The position numbers and the translations under genes are program-made. Shown here one piece after another: positions 27,339 through 37,412 of a DNA stretch of 64,000 nucleotides (within the stretch, counting starts at the first letter, position 1; each line of letters starts with the position of its first letter). The DNA is from Prevotella sp. 10(H) (GTDB lineage Bacteria; Bacteroidota; Bacteroidia; Bacteroidales; Dysgonomonadaceae): positions 124,001 through 188,000 of the forward strand of contig NZ_JOMI01000007.1 in NCBI RefSeq assembly GCF_000711235.1, in the 5' to 3' direction. Under the pieces are notes generated by a model, which worked only from the letters and a program-made list of their open reading frames with translations, was not told where the DNA came from and searched no databases.

Positions 27339-27363
27339 AGCTACTAGCTAACGGCTAAAAGCT
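27339..27363. repeat. Solo arm of the AGCYNNT heptamer repeat family
   Basis: On the minus strand this 25-nt stretch reads as three heptamers plus AGCT (AGCTTTT, AGCCGTT, AGCTAGT). It matches the arms of the elements in the trp operon (for example 55904-55934). No partner arm is nearby. It lies about 45 nt downstream of metF. Confidence 0.65.
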
Positions 27364-27408
27364 ATCGCTTTCACTTTATAGATAAAGTTATCAAACCTTT
27401 CAGCACCT

Positions 27409-28359
27409 TTAATATATCTCTTTAGCTATTCTCCGAACGCTATCGGTAGCCATTAAGGAATAGAAATGCAGGCTAGGCACACCATATGCGATAAGCTCTT
27501 TGCATTGTTTGATTCCCCATTCCACACCCACTTCTTTAGCCTCTTTGTCAGTCTTGCATTTTCGCAGTTCGGAGGCTAGTTCTTCAGGTATGCTCGAGCG
27601 GAATATTCTCGGCAGCACTTCCAACTGGCTCATAAGCACAATCGGTTTCACACCCGGGATTATTGGTTTAGTAATACCTGCTTCGCGGCATTTTTCCACA
27701 AAAGAGAAATACTTTTCATTGTCGAAAAACATTTGCGTAACGAAATACTCGGCACCATTTTCCTCTTTTTTCTTCATATAGAAAATATCCGATTCCATAC
27801 TCGGCGCATCTTCATGAATTTCGGGATAACAAGCCATGCCATAGGCAAATGGCGTAGCATTTTTCTCGAATCTGGAGCCGTCGGCAGTAATTCCTTCATT
27901 GAAGTTATTTACCTGTAGCTGTAAGTCCGTCGCATATTCATTTCCATTGGGGTATATCTGTTCCGGTGCAAGGCGTTTACCGTCGCCCTGAAGCAATAGC
28001 AGGTTATGTACGCGCAGAAAATTAAGGTCGATAAGTGCATACTCCGTTTCTTCTTTCGAAAAACCTTTGCATATCATGTGAGGGATAGCCGTCACATTAT
28101 ACTTATGCTGGATAGAAGCAGCGATAGCCACCGAACCCGGACGCTTGCGCACATTCACTCTTTTTACCGAGCCGTCGGGCATCGTCTGGTCGAGATATTC
28201 GCTATGGTGCGTTGTTATGTTTATATACTGAGGGTCAAACTCAATCAGTTTATCTATTATGTTGTATACTTTCTCGATGTCGTTACCTTTCAATGGCGGC
28301 AATATTTCGAAAGAGAAAGCTGTCTTTTTGTTCTTATTTATCAGTTCAGTTACAGTCAT
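27409..28359 (-). CDS. metF: Methylenetetrahydrofolate reductase
   Basis: MetF reduces 5,10-methylene-THF to 5-methyl-THF, the methyl donor for methionine synthesis. The 316-residue protein has the N-terminal FSFEILPP with its catalytic Glu, the RKRPGSVAIAA stretch near residue 80, LLLQGDGKR near 120 and the FFDNEKYFSF segment near 205. It is the last gene of a unit with the M23 protein, dxr and rseP, at a 10-nt gap from rseP. That grouping is probably transcriptional convenience. Confidence 0.94.
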   Translation of the reverse strand: MTVTELINKNKKTAFSFEILPPLKGNDIEKVYNIIDKLIEFDPQYINITTHHSEYLDQTMPDGSVKRVNVRKRPGSVAIAASIQHKYNVTAIPHMICKGFSKEETEYALIDLNFLRVHNLLLLQGDGKRLAPEQIYPNGNEYATDLQLQVNNFNEGITADGSRFEKNATPFAYGMACYPEIHEDAPSMESDIFYMKKKEENGAEYFVTQMFFDNEKYFSFVEKCREAGITKPIIPGVKPIVLMSQLEVLPRIFRSSIPEELASELRKCKTDKEAKEVGVEWGIKQCKELIAYGVPSLHFYSLMATDSVRRIAKEIY

Positions 28360-28369
28360 GTCCGATTGT

Positions 28370-29740
28370 TTACTTAAAAAATATTCTCATTATGTCATTT
28401 CCGTTGGCTACTATAAGCAGCAGCAACAGGAACAGCATCCCGCCCACCTGCGCATATTCCATGAATTTCTCATTCGGTTGTCGCTTGGTAATGGCTTCGT
28501 AGAGCAGGAACATGATATGCCCGCCGTCGAGAGCCGGAATAGGCAGTATATTCATAAACGCAAGGACTATGGATAAGAATGCCGTCATCGACCAGAATGC
28601 ATACCAGTTCCATTGCGCAGGGAACATATTGCCGATACCTGCAAATCCGCTGAGGTTTTTCACCCCTTCTTTAGAGAACACAAAGCGTATCTGCGCTACA
28701 TATCCTTTCAGTGTTGCCACTCCGTTCTTTATACCCGCAGGAAAAGATTCGAAGAATCCGTATTTATCAGTACGTAAGTTCTCTTTCGATTTTATATCCG
28801 AATCTCTCGAAATTGATGAGAATCCGATAATTCCCGCAGTATCGACTGATGCTGTTACATCGTGAGCCACACCGTCGCGGTAATATGTGAGCAATAAAGA
28901 ACTTTTGTCATTATCTTTCAAGTCTTTGCTTGCATTAGCCACAGCCCTTTGTATACCGAGGAAGGAAGTAATAGGCTTAGAGTCTATTGCTGCAATACTA
29001 TCGCCACGCATCAGCCCGATTCTTTCGGCCTCGCTGCCCTTTTGTATGCTGTCGAGAACAGGAGAGCTCCAATAGTCGTATGGAGCCTGCTTGGAAGCTA
29101 TTACGCTGTCGGCAAATCCTATAGGCAGAGTTATGTCCATCGGGTTCCCGTCGCGGATAATGCTTACTTTTTCTGCGTCGATGAAGTGCATAAGCGTATT
29201 CATATCCAGCACACCGCGTCCGAGTACGAGTTCTTCATCGTCGGCGCTGACAAGTATATCCTTATCTTTAAAACCGCCGTTAGCCTTTACCGTCTCAGAG
29301 AACACCATGCCGTCCTTTACATTCTTCAAGGGCAAGTATGTATCGCCCCATGCAAACAGCATCATGGAAAATATAATGATAGCCAGAATGAAGTTGAACA
29401 GTACACCGCCGACCATTACTAGCAGGCGTTGCCATGCCGGTTTAGAGCGGAATTCCCATGGCTGAGGCGGCAAAGCCATCTGTTCTTTGTCCATGGATTC
29501 GTCTATCATCCCTGCTATTTTTACATAACCGCCGAGCGGAACCCAGCCGATTCCGTATTCGGTATCACTGTTTTTGGGTTTGAACTTGAACAGGGAAAAC
29601 CACGGGTTGAAAAACAGATAGAATTTTTCGACTTTTATTTTGAAGAGGCGGGCGAATAAGAAGTGCCCGAACTCATGGATAATAACCAGTATCGATAAAC
29701 TCAGGATTAATTGTAATGCTTTAATTAAAATCGTTTCCAT
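28370..29740 (-). CDS. rseP: RIP metalloprotease RseP
   Basis: RseP is a site-2 protease that cuts membrane proteins within the bilayer, such as anti-sigma factors or leftover signal peptides. The 456-residue protein has the zinc motif HEFGH near residue 22, a membrane segment near 115-135, one or two PDZ-like regions (about 150-320) and the second catalytic motif LDGGH near residue 410 in a membrane segment. It lies 16 nt after dxr in the common dxr-rseP arrangement. Confidence 0.95.
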   Translation of the reverse strand: METILIKALQLILSLSILVIIHEFGHFLFARLFKIKVEKFYLFFNPWFSLFKFKPKNSDTEYGIGWVPLGGYVKIAGMIDESMDKEQMALPPQPWEFRSKPAWQRLLVMVGGVLFNFILAIIIFSMMLFAWGDTYLPLKNVKDGMVFSETVKANGGFKDKDILVSADDEELVLGRGVLDMNTLMHFIDAEKVSIIRDGNPMDITLPIGFADSVIASKQAPYDYWSSPVLDSIQKGSEAERIGLMRGDSIAAIDSKPITSFLGIQRAVANASKDLKDNDKSSLLLTYYRDGVAHDVTASVDTAGIIGFSSISRDSDIKSKENLRTDKYGFFESFPAGIKNGVATLKGYVAQIRFVFSKEGVKNLSGFAGIGNMFPAQWNWYAFWSMTAFLSIVLAFMNILPIPALDGGHIMFLLYEAITKRQPNEKFMEYAQVGGMLFLLLLLIVANGNDIMRIFFK

Positions 29741-29756
29741 TAAAAATTTTAGCGTG

Positions 29757-30905
29757 TTATTTTATTAATTCTTTTGCTATTTGGCGGGCTTCCGCATCTG
29801 TCTTTACATAATCATCGTAAGACGGAGCCTTTATAAAACTAGTTTTGTGCATTGTTTTTTCTATTACATCGCTCATTTCGAGAAAGCCGATATTGTCTTG
29901 AAGGAATGCGGCAACTGCAATTTCGTTGGCAGCATTCATGATGCATGCCATATTTCCTTTCACACGGGCAGCTTCGAAAGCAAATGTAAGATTGCGGAAG
30001 CGTTCTGTATCCGGCTTTTCGAATGTCATCGTTTGCAGCTTGAAAAAGTCGAGCCGTTCAAAGTCAGATTTTATCCTGTTCGGATAAGCGAGTGCATACT
30101 GGATAGGCAGATGCATATCCGGTAAGCCCAATTGCGCTATGATAGAAGAATCTTCGAACTGAACCATGGAATGAATGATAGACTGCGGATGTACAACCAC
30201 TTCTATTTGCTCGGGAGTGACATCGAAAAGCCACTTGGCCTCTATCATTTCCAGCCCCTTGTTCATAAGGGATGCCGAGTCGATAGTAACCTTGGCTCCC
30301 ATATCCCAGTTAGGGTGGTTGAGTGCTTCCTTTTTAGTGACTTTGCTGAGTTGCTCGCGCGTATGGTTTCTGAAAGGGCCGCCTGATGCAGTGAGAAGTA
30401 TTTTTTCGATAGGCGAGCATTCACCGTTGAGGCATTGGAAAATAGCCGAATGTTCCGAATCGACCGGCAATATGGGTACATTTTTTTCTATAGCCAATGC
30501 TGTAATCAATTCGCCGGCAACTACAAGTGTCTCTTTATTAGCTAACGCTATTGCTTTCCCCGCCTTTATCGCATGAATTGTAGGCTTTAGTCCGGAATAT
30601 CCGACCATGGCTGTAAGAACCATATCGATAGGTTCGCTTTCCACTACCTGACAAATAGATTCGCTGCCTGCCCAGACTTTTATCGGTAAATCTTTCAGGG
30701 CATCTTTCAGTAGCTCATATTTGCTTTCGTTGGCAATAACGACCACTTCCGGTAGAAATTCCCTCGCCTGCTTTATCAACAAGTCTGTATTTTCGTTCGC
30801 TGTAAGAGCGTAGACTTCGAAAGAGTCGGGGTTTTTCCTGACAATGTCGAGCGCCTGTGTTCCGATAGAGCCTGTAGAGCCTAATATAGCGATTGTTCGT
30901 TTCAT
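29757..30905 (-). CDS. dxr: 1-deoxy-D-xylulose 5-phosphate reductoisomerase
   Basis: Dxr makes 2-C-methyl-D-erythritol 4-phosphate in the MEP route to isoprenoids. The 382-residue protein has the NADPH motif GSTGSIGTQ at residues 9-17, ANKETLVVAG near 125, PVDSEHSAIFQCL near 147 and the GGPFR / NHPNWDMG / SASLMNKGLE segments that carry the metal and substrate residues. It lies 29 nt after the degenerate M23 gene and upstream of rseP. Confidence 0.97.
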   Translation of the reverse strand: MKRTIAILGSTGSIGTQALDIVRKNPDSFEVYALTANENTDLLIKQAREFLPEVVVIANESKYELLKDALKDLPIKVWAGSESICQVVESEPIDMVLTAMVGYSGLKPTIHAIKAGKAIALANKETLVVAGELITALAIEKNVPILPVDSEHSAIFQCLNGECSPIEKILLTASGGPFRNHTREQLSKVTKKEALNHPNWDMGAKVTIDSASLMNKGLEMIEAKWLFDVTPEQIEVVVHPQSIIHSMVQFEDSSIIAQLGLPDMHLPIQYALAYPNRIKSDFERLDFFKLQTMTFEKPDTERFRNLTFAFEAARVKGNMACIMNAANEIAVAAFLQDNIGFLEMSDVIEKTMHKTSFIKAPSYDDYVKTDAEARQIAKELIK

Positions 30906-30934
30906 ATATGTTTTTGACCTGTGACTTTCATTTC

Positions 30935-31837
30935 TTAGAAAGATATATAATTTTCAGGATTGACGGCACTACCTCTATACCAGAGTTCAAATTCTAGGAG
31001 TTGTGCCAACTGTTTTTCTTTATCTGTTGTTTCTTTGTTCTGCTTCTTCTCTTTATTTTCCTCTATGGTGGCTATAGCCTCTCCTGTGCGGACTTTATCG
31101 CCCGATTTCTTCAAAAGTAAAGTATTGTTTTTATATATGGATATAAATCCGTTTTTGTGCTGAACCTGTATTGTATATCCCGTTTTGATATCATATCCGG
31201 CGAAGATTACAGAGCCTTCAAGCGTTGCCGACACCGTTTCTTTCGGTCCGGTTTTGATTGTTATTCCGAAGTCTCCTTTTGAAGGATCGAATTTTCCGGT
31301 TACCACACCTTTGACAGGCTTGTAAAATACAGTTCCGTCCAGAGGAGTGGAGACTGCAGTTGACAAAACTGACAAGTTATATTTTTCTTCATCTTCATAT
31401 TTCTGTGTATAAGTCTTTTCCCTGTCTGTTTTCTTCAGTAAAGGATCATTTTCAGAAATAGAGATTGTGTCCAGAATTTTTACCGAATCTATTTGTACCG
31501 AGCCGTCGAATATACTGCGCAGATTACTTATATAAGCTTCCTGATATTTCAGCTGCCGCTCGAGAGAATCGGTTTTAATAGCGGAGCGGATAGCTTTTTC
31601 CCTTACTTCGGCGTCGAGGTAGCCGGGAAGATAATAACGGATAGGAGTTGCAATGATGATGGTGGAGGTGACGAAGACGAGTATAAAGGCAAAAACAAGA
31701 ACCAATACAGCCCCCGAAAATATGGATGCTTTTATCTTCCATATTTCTTCAAGTGTATTTTCGTTCATTACGGAAAGGCGGTATTTAAAGTGCAACCGCT
31801 TCCATAGATTATGTTTGTTCTTCTTCTTTTTCACCAT
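30935..31837 (-). CDS. M23-family protein with degenerate peptidase site
   Basis: This 300-residue protein has one membrane helix (about 37-60), a periplasmic helical stretch and a C-terminal LytM/M23 domain (about 175-275). Active M23 enzymes use HxxxD and HxH zinc motifs. Here the first is replaced by FDPSKGDFG and only an isolated His (QHKNG) remains at the second, so it should not be a hydrolase. Like EnvC it may regulate a murein amidase instead. It heads the operon with dxr, rseP and metF. Identity of the fold is fairly sure; the role is inference. Confidence 0.82.
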   Translation of the reverse strand: MVKKKKNKHNLWKRLHFKYRLSVMNENTLEEIWKIKASIFSGAVLVLVFAFILVFVTSTIIIATPIRYYLPGYLDAEVREKAIRSAIKTDSLERQLKYQEAYISNLRSIFDGSVQIDSVKILDTISISENDPLLKKTDREKTYTQKYEDEEKYNLSVLSTAVSTPLDGTVFYKPVKGVVTGKFDPSKGDFGITIKTGPKETVSATLEGSVIFAGYDIKTGYTIQVQHKNGFISIYKNNTLLLKKSGDKVRTGEAIATIEENKEKKQNKETTDKEKQLAQLLEFELWYRGSAVNPENYISF

Positions 31838-31909
31838 TTGGTTTTCGGCTTTTCCGCCGTTTAAAGGCTCTCGGAAGTATATTATTTACATCATGTAGCC
31901 AGTAAACTG

Positions 31910-31917
31910 CAAATTTA
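31910..31917 (-). promoter_or_regulatory. -7 promoter box of the M23-dxr-rseP-metF operon
   Basis: TAAATTTG on the minus strand fits TAnnTTTG and lies 72 nt before the first start codon. Confidence 0.55.
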
Positions 31918-32021
31918 AGAAAAAAGCTATATATTAGGGGCAGAAGCGTAAGAAGAATGTCTTAAAATATCCTTTTTTTAAATATTTATTCCAAAACCGC
32001 CTCATTCTTATTTTTTTTAGC

Positions 32022-32029
32022 TATTTTTG
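32022..32029 (+). promoter_or_regulatory. -7 promoter box of the serine palmitoyltransferase gene
   Basis: TATTTTTG fits TAnnTTTG and gives a leader of about 70 nt before the ATG at 32106. Confidence 0.6.
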
Positions 32030-32105
32030 CAGCCTGTAATTCATGGGGATGTGAGATTTTCCCCGAGATAGAGTTATAATAATCTACAATTGTTATAAAT
32101 TGACT

Positions 32106-33311
32106 ATGAGTTTATTAACTGAAAAGTTATATCGGTACGATGCGGCCAGAAACACACGCGCTGCAGGAATTTACCCTTATTTCAGACAAATCCAGAGCGA
32201 TCAGGACACCGAAGTAATCATTAATGGTAAAAAGGTTTTAATGTTCGGATCGAATGCCTATCTGGGACTTACAAATCATCCCAAAGTAAAAGAAGCTGCT
32301 ATAAATGCGACTAAAAAATACGGTACAGGGATGGCAGGTTCCCGTTTTTTGAACGGAACACTCGATATTCATGTCGAACTGGAAAAGAAGCTTGGCGCTT
32401 TTGTCGGTAAGGAAGATGTTATGGTTTATTCCACCGGATTCGGTACAAATGAAGGTGTTTTGTCTTGTATTACAGGACGTGAAGACTATATTTTGTGGGA
32501 TGAGCTTGACCATGCTTCTATTATTGAAGGAGCAAGAGTTTCTTATTCTACCAAATTGAAATTCCGTCATAACGATATGGAATCGCTTGAAAAACAACTA
32601 CAGAGGTGTGAACCTGATAAGGTGAAACTTATAGTAGTGGACGGCGTATTCAGTATGGAAGGAGACATAGCCAAACTGCCTGAAATCGTAAAACTTGCAA
32701 AACAATACAATGCAAGTGTAATGGTTGACGAAGCACACAGCCTGGGGGTTTTAGGTAGTAACTTTAGCGGAAAAGGATTGGTTGAGCAATGCGGATTGGT
32801 TGACGATGTCGAACTTATAATGGGTACGTTCAGTAAGTCATTGGCTTCTATCGGCGGATTTATTGCCGGGGATGCAGTTGTGCTGGATTATCTGAGACAC
32901 AATTCACGCCCGTATATATTTACTGCCAGTGCTACACCTGCAGCTACTGCAGCAGCCAGCGCAGCTTTAGATATTATTATAGCCGAGCCGGAAAGAATCA
33001 GTAATTTATGGGATATAACCCATTATGCATTAGACGGTTTCCGCAGCAAAGGTTTTGAAATCGGACATACTGCTACTCCGATTATTCCATTATTCATCAG
33101 GGATAACGAAAAGACATTTATGATTACGAAACTTCTTTTCGAAGAAGGAGTATTTGTAAATCCTGTGGTTTCGCCTGCAGTGGCGCCATCGGATACTCTG
33201 ATACGTTTTTCATTAATGGCTACGCATACCAAAGAGCAGGTTGATATTGCTCTTGAAAAAATAGAGCAGGTATTCAATAAAATGGGAGTACTGTTGCACG
33301 CAAAAGCCTGA
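32106..33311 (+). CDS. spt: Serine palmitoyltransferase
   Basis: SPT condenses serine with a fatty acyl-CoA or acyl-ACP to 3-ketosphinganine, the first step of sphingolipid synthesis, a hallmark of Bacteroidales. The 401-residue PLP enzyme of the alpha-oxoamine synthase family has SNAYLGL near residue 50, DELDHASIIEG near 137, the DEAHSLGVLG cofactor stretch and the Schiff-base Lys in GTFSKSLAS near residue 243. I chose ATG 32106 over the TTG two codons before it. The close relatives KBL and BioF are possible alternatives, but the overall sequence fits the Bacteroides SPT group. Confidence 0.9.
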   Translation: MSLLTEKLYRYDAARNTRAAGIYPYFRQIQSDQDTEVIINGKKVLMFGSNAYLGLTNHPKVKEAAINATKKYGTGMAGSRFLNGTLDIHVELEKKLGAFVGKEDVMVYSTGFGTNEGVLSCITGREDYILWDELDHASIIEGARVSYSTKLKFRHNDMESLEKQLQRCEPDKVKLIVVDGVFSMEGDIAKLPEIVKLAKQYNASVMVDEAHSLGVLGSNFSGKGLVEQCGLVDDVELIMGTFSKSLASIGGFIAGDAVVLDYLRHNSRPYIFTASATPAATAAASAALDIIIAEPERISNLWDITHYALDGFRSKGFEIGHTATPIIPLFIRDNEKTFMITKLLFEEGVFVNPVVSPAVAPSDTLIRFSLMATHTKEQVDIALEKIEQVFNKMGVLLHAKA

Positions 33312-33357
33312 CAAGTCGGGCGGAGCGACATTATATAACTGTTATACAAAATAAGAT

Positions 33358-33397
33358 AACCCTCTGTCCGTTAAAAGATAGAGGGTTTATTTTTTTT
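33358..33397 (+). terminator. Terminator of the serine palmitoyltransferase gene
   Basis: An 8-bp stem (33358-33365 with 33380-33387) is followed by a T-rich run of about 10 nt. Confidence 0.75.
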
Positions 33398-33414
33398 TAC
33401 GAATTGAAACGCCT

Positions 33415-34083
33415 ATGAAAAAGATATTCTTTTTATTATTTACGGTTGTTTTTTCCGTTCAGCTTTTTTCTCAGGATGCGGAAGAAGACTTGGTTGCACA
33501 TATCGACTATGAGGCTGAAAGGCGTGATGCACTAAATGAAACAATCACTCAGGACGAAATAAATAATAAAATATTTTCCGCCCCTGTATTATTTAGCTTT
33601 TACGGAAGCGGTGGTAAAGATGCAGTTTTCTATACATGGTTTATTTATAAGAAAGAAGATCAGAATAATCCGATAGCCCGCTACAGTGACAAGGATATGA
33701 AATATACCTTTGAGCAAATGGGCGAATATGTGGTGAAACTTGAAGTTGCCGATAAGGATGCAAATACAGTCGAAGATACTTTTTCTTTCAGGGTTACAGA
33801 TTCTTATCTGGATATACCCAACTATTTTTCTCCGGGGGATTCTCCGGGGGTGAATGATGAATTCAGGGTGGCATATAAATCTATCACGAAGTTTAAATGT
33901 ACGATTTTTAACCGTTGGGGACAAAAGCTTTACGAATGGTCTGATCCGGCAAAGGGCTGGGACGGTAAATATAAGGGGAAATATGTCAATACAGGCGTAT
34001 ATTACTATGTAATAGAAGCTTTAGGGGCTGACGGTGTGCGATACAAGAGGGGAGGGGATATAAATATACTTCGTTCCCGATAA
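33415..34083 (+). CDS. T9SS-sorted protein with PKD-like domain
   Basis: This 222-residue protein has a signal peptide (about 1-19), a PKD/Ig-like beta domain (about 45-130, including YTFEQMGEYVVKLEVADKDAN) and a C-terminal gliding-associated sorting domain (about 135-222). The sorting domain shows IPNYFSPGDSPGVNDEF, IFNRWGQKLYEW, GWDGKYKGK and NTGVYYYVI, the type B signal of the type IX secretion system. The secreted part is tiny, so it may be a structural or adaptor protein at the surface. The next gene follows after 30 nt and is probably its partner. Confidence 0.83.
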   Translation: MKKIFFLLFTVVFSVQLFSQDAEEDLVAHIDYEAERRDALNETITQDEINNKIFSAPVLFSFYGSGGKDAVFYTWFIYKKEDQNNPIARYSDKDMKYTFEQMGEYVVKLEVADKDANTVEDTFSFRVTDSYLDIPNYFSPGDSPGVNDEFRVAYKSITKFKCTIFNRWGQKLYEWSDPAKGWDGKYKGKYVNTGVYYYVIEALGADGVRYKRGGDINILRSR

Positions 34084-34113
34084 TCTGTTTTCACTTTTCT
34101 TAATATCTGTAAT

Positions 34114-35589
34114 ATGAAGAACTTACTTTTTATAAGTCTTTTAATGCTGTTTCCGGTATATCTTTTTTCACAGGAATATGATTTCTCAGGTATGCAGGGA
34201 TTGAGAAATAAAGATGGTCAGGTGCTTTTGGAACTGAGCGGCTATGATATTTCTATAGCAGTCATGAAAGGGCAGATCGATAATGAGAAGACAATATCTT
34301 CCATAAAGAAAAAGTATAATATAGAGGCTGTGCTGGCCGAATATTCCGAACCGCAGATTTCCCGTACAAATAAGATTATAGAAGCCGAATCGAAAGTAAA
34401 GGACAGGCCGAAAGTAAAACTGAATCAGGTATATTATATTTTCAACAAGTCGGATAAAGAAGTTGATATTGTTATGTTTTCGACTTTAAATCAGCGGGAT
34501 GTAATCCTTGAACAGGAAGTCATCAAAGAATATCTTGAAAACGGACTTGAGCCATATATCGAAGCAGACTTGGCAGCGAACGAAATAGATTTTGCAGGAA
34601 GAAAAATCTATCTTGGCTCGGCTTGTAAATGGATGAGCCCGCATAATGTTCATTGTAAAGGAGGACAGATGAGTTGGTCGGAGTTTCCGTCGTTCGAGAG
34701 CGCTATGCTGGATATAAACACCCGCATCGACGCCAATGTGAACGATAATATGACCATTCTGGCAGAAAATGATGTGGATGTCGTTTTTGAAGAAATACCC
34801 TCACTTGCTCACAGGATTGTATATAAGCAGAAGTCGGGAGTCGGACGCCGTACAGACCCGCTTGTCGTTTATTATATCGTTCAGGAAGTAAGAGGCAGAT
34901 ATGTAAGCTGTGTTCTTAGCAACTACGGATACAACAGGGATGATTATGAACTGGCTCCGCTTCTGCAGGAAGTAATGAGTATAACTCAACTGCCTGAAGG
35001 CGGATATAATCAGTTCAGTATTCCGCAATATGAAAATCATCCGCAGCCGGAAAAGGAAGAAAAAGAATACCTTATCAATCTCTTTGAGGTAAGGGCGGGA
35101 AGCTGGGTTCCTCTCGGTAATCTTAGTCGCTCTTTTAAGGCGGCGCCGTCACTGGGAGCTTATATGGGCTTTCCAATAAAGAAGGTAATGGCTGTCGATA
35201 TAGGTTTTCAGGTAGCCTTTCCCGTAAATAAAAGCCTGTTTGATTTTTACGACCGCAGGGTACCGTACGAAACCGAAGCCGACCTGATGGTGAATGCTAA
35301 TATCCGTTTCCGTTATCAGCAGGAAGCTGCTAAAAATGTATACTGGACTACTTACGTTGGGGCGGGGATTGTTTCGGTACAGACAGACCTTGAAAAGGAA
35401 TATTACGATAGTGATGAAAGTAAATGGGAGACTTTCGAAACGCTGGATGTATTCGGCGGGGTAAATGTCAGATATAAGAAAGTCGGTTTATATCTCGAAT
35501 ATCATTATATGCCGTATTCTATAGCAAATAAGGTGCGTAAAAATTTTGGAAATAGCGCGGTGAATTTAGGTATTGCGGTTTGTTTTTAA
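34114..35589 (+). CDS. Unknown outer-membrane protein, partner of the T9SS-sorted protein
   Basis: I do not recognise this 491-residue protein. It has a signal peptide (about 1-19), a soluble part with charged helices and strands (about 20-320) and a C-terminal third (about 325-491) with alternating aromatic strands that ends GIAVCF, consistent with an 8-strand outer-membrane barrel. Two Cys (in SACKWMS and HNVHCKGG, about residues 170-185) are close enough to form a disulfide. It is 30 nt downstream of the T9SS-sorted gene and may anchor that protein at the surface; this is inference from position. Confidence 0.7.
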   Translation: MKNLLFISLLMLFPVYLFSQEYDFSGMQGLRNKDGQVLLELSGYDISIAVMKGQIDNEKTISSIKKKYNIEAVLAEYSEPQISRTNKIIEAESKVKDRPKVKLNQVYYIFNKSDKEVDIVMFSTLNQRDVILEQEVIKEYLENGLEPYIEADLAANEIDFAGRKIYLGSACKWMSPHNVHCKGGQMSWSEFPSFESAMLDINTRIDANVNDNMTILAENDVDVVFEEIPSLAHRIVYKQKSGVGRRTDPLVVYYIVQEVRGRYVSCVLSNYGYNRDDYELAPLLQEVMSITQLPEGGYNQFSIPQYENHPQPEKEEKEYLINLFEVRAGSWVPLGNLSRSFKAAPSLGAYMGFPIKKVMAVDIGFQVAFPVNKSLFDFYDRRVPYETEADLMVNANIRFRYQQEAAKNVYWTTYVGAGIVSVQTDLEKEYYDSDESKWETFETLDVFGGVNVRYKKVGLYLEYHYMPYSIANKVRKNFGNSAVNLGIAVCF

Positions 35590-35610
35590 GATAATACTTA
35601 GCTACGTTAT

Positions 35611-36006
35611 TTATCTTTGCAAATTTACCCGCAAAGGCAGCGAATAATATACATTTACATTCTTGCCATTGTGCTTTCCGGGAATCCATTTCGGCATCCG
35701 TTTTACAACTGCTGTCAGTGAGTCGGTAAGTATTGTTCCCTTATATTTTTCCATAGCGGGATGAATATCCTTTATCTCCCCGGTCTTCGTAACAGTGAAC
35801 TTGACAACTGTACTAAAGTTCTCCATTACTTTATCTTCGGGAATAACCGGATATGTAAGATTTTCATGCAGGAATTTATGCATTTCCGCCTCTCCTCCCG
35901 GATAAGAGGGCATCTTTTCCACAACGGTATAAACAGTATCGGTACATTGTGCCAGGCAATTGCAGGATATAAGAGGTATAAGCAGGTAGAATAGCAAGTT
36001 TTTCAT
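35611..36006 (-). CDS. TonB C-terminal-like secreted protein
   Basis: This 131-residue product has a signal peptide (about 1-19, ending NCLAQ) and a TonB C-terminal-like domain (about 30-131), seen in EKMPSYPGGEAEMHKFL, TVVKFTVTKTGEIKDI and the final NVYYSLPLRVNL. It lacks the membrane anchor and proline-rich linker of true TonB, so it cannot energise transport by itself. Many Bacteroidales encode such free domains; their role is unclear. I use the ATG at 36006, since the promoter box TATTTTTG ends 5 nt before it. Confidence 0.8.
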   Translation of the reverse strand: MKNLLFYLLIPLISCNCLAQCTDTVYTVVEKMPSYPGGEAEMHKFLHENLTYPVIPEDKVMENFSTVVKFTVTKTGEIKDIHPAMEKYKGTILTDSLTAVVKRMPKWIPGKHNGKNVNVYYSLPLRVNLQR

Positions 36007-36011
36007 ATTAG

Positions 36012-36019
36012 CAAAAATA
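36012..36019 (-). promoter_or_regulatory. -7 promoter box of the TonB-like gene
   Basis: TATTTTTG on the minus strand ends 5 nt before the ATG, so the mRNA should be leaderless. Confidence 0.55.
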
Positions 36020-36058
36020 AGGTTGATATGCAAATGTAAAATAAATGCGCCGATAAAA

Positions 36059-36084
36059 AAAGAGCAGCCAAACGGCTGCTCTTT
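36059..36084 (-). terminator. Terminator of gapA
   Basis: A perfect 11-bp stem (36059-36069 with 36074-36084) with loop AAAC is followed on the minus strand by a T run. Confidence 0.9.
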
Positions 36085-36105
36085 CTCATATAGTGATAAC
36101 GTATA

Positions 36106-37116
<1,011 letters not shown>

Positions 37117-37213
37117 TTAATTTTATAGTTAAAAAATTGAGTATATCCTTGTATAACGCTTATTCTCGGAATATGTATTTTATGTTATAAAACATCCTTT
37201 TCTTAAAGCCATA

Positions 37214-37230
37214 CAAAAGTAACAAAAATA
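37214..37230 (-). promoter_or_regulatory. Two -7 box candidates of gapA
   Basis: TATTTTTG (37230-37223) and TACTTTTG (37221-37214) occur in tandem on the minus strand about 100 nt before the gapA start codon. The rest of the 302-nt gap down to 37412 is AT-rich and shows nothing else I can support. Confidence 0.5.
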
Positions 37231-37412
37231 TTTATTATTTAAGACATCCGTTAGCTATTTTTAATGCCAAAACAACTGTTTTTTGTAATGATAATCACGT
37301 TTTTACCCATTTTGTAATGTCGGGTTGGCTTTTTGACTATTTTGGTTAAAAGCAGTAATATCGGTTAGGAATTTTTATGTTTTATTCAATACGGATAGCA
37401 AGGTAAATCATC

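Noticed and set aside
27099-27408. CRISPR-like array in the metF-holB gap
   Set aside because: Repeats are imperfect, AT-rich, irregularly spaced and contain promoter boxes; there are no cas genes.
30175-30576. 133-residue frame on the plus strand across dxr
   Set aside because: It lies wholly opposite a certain gene and has the composition of an antisense shadow.
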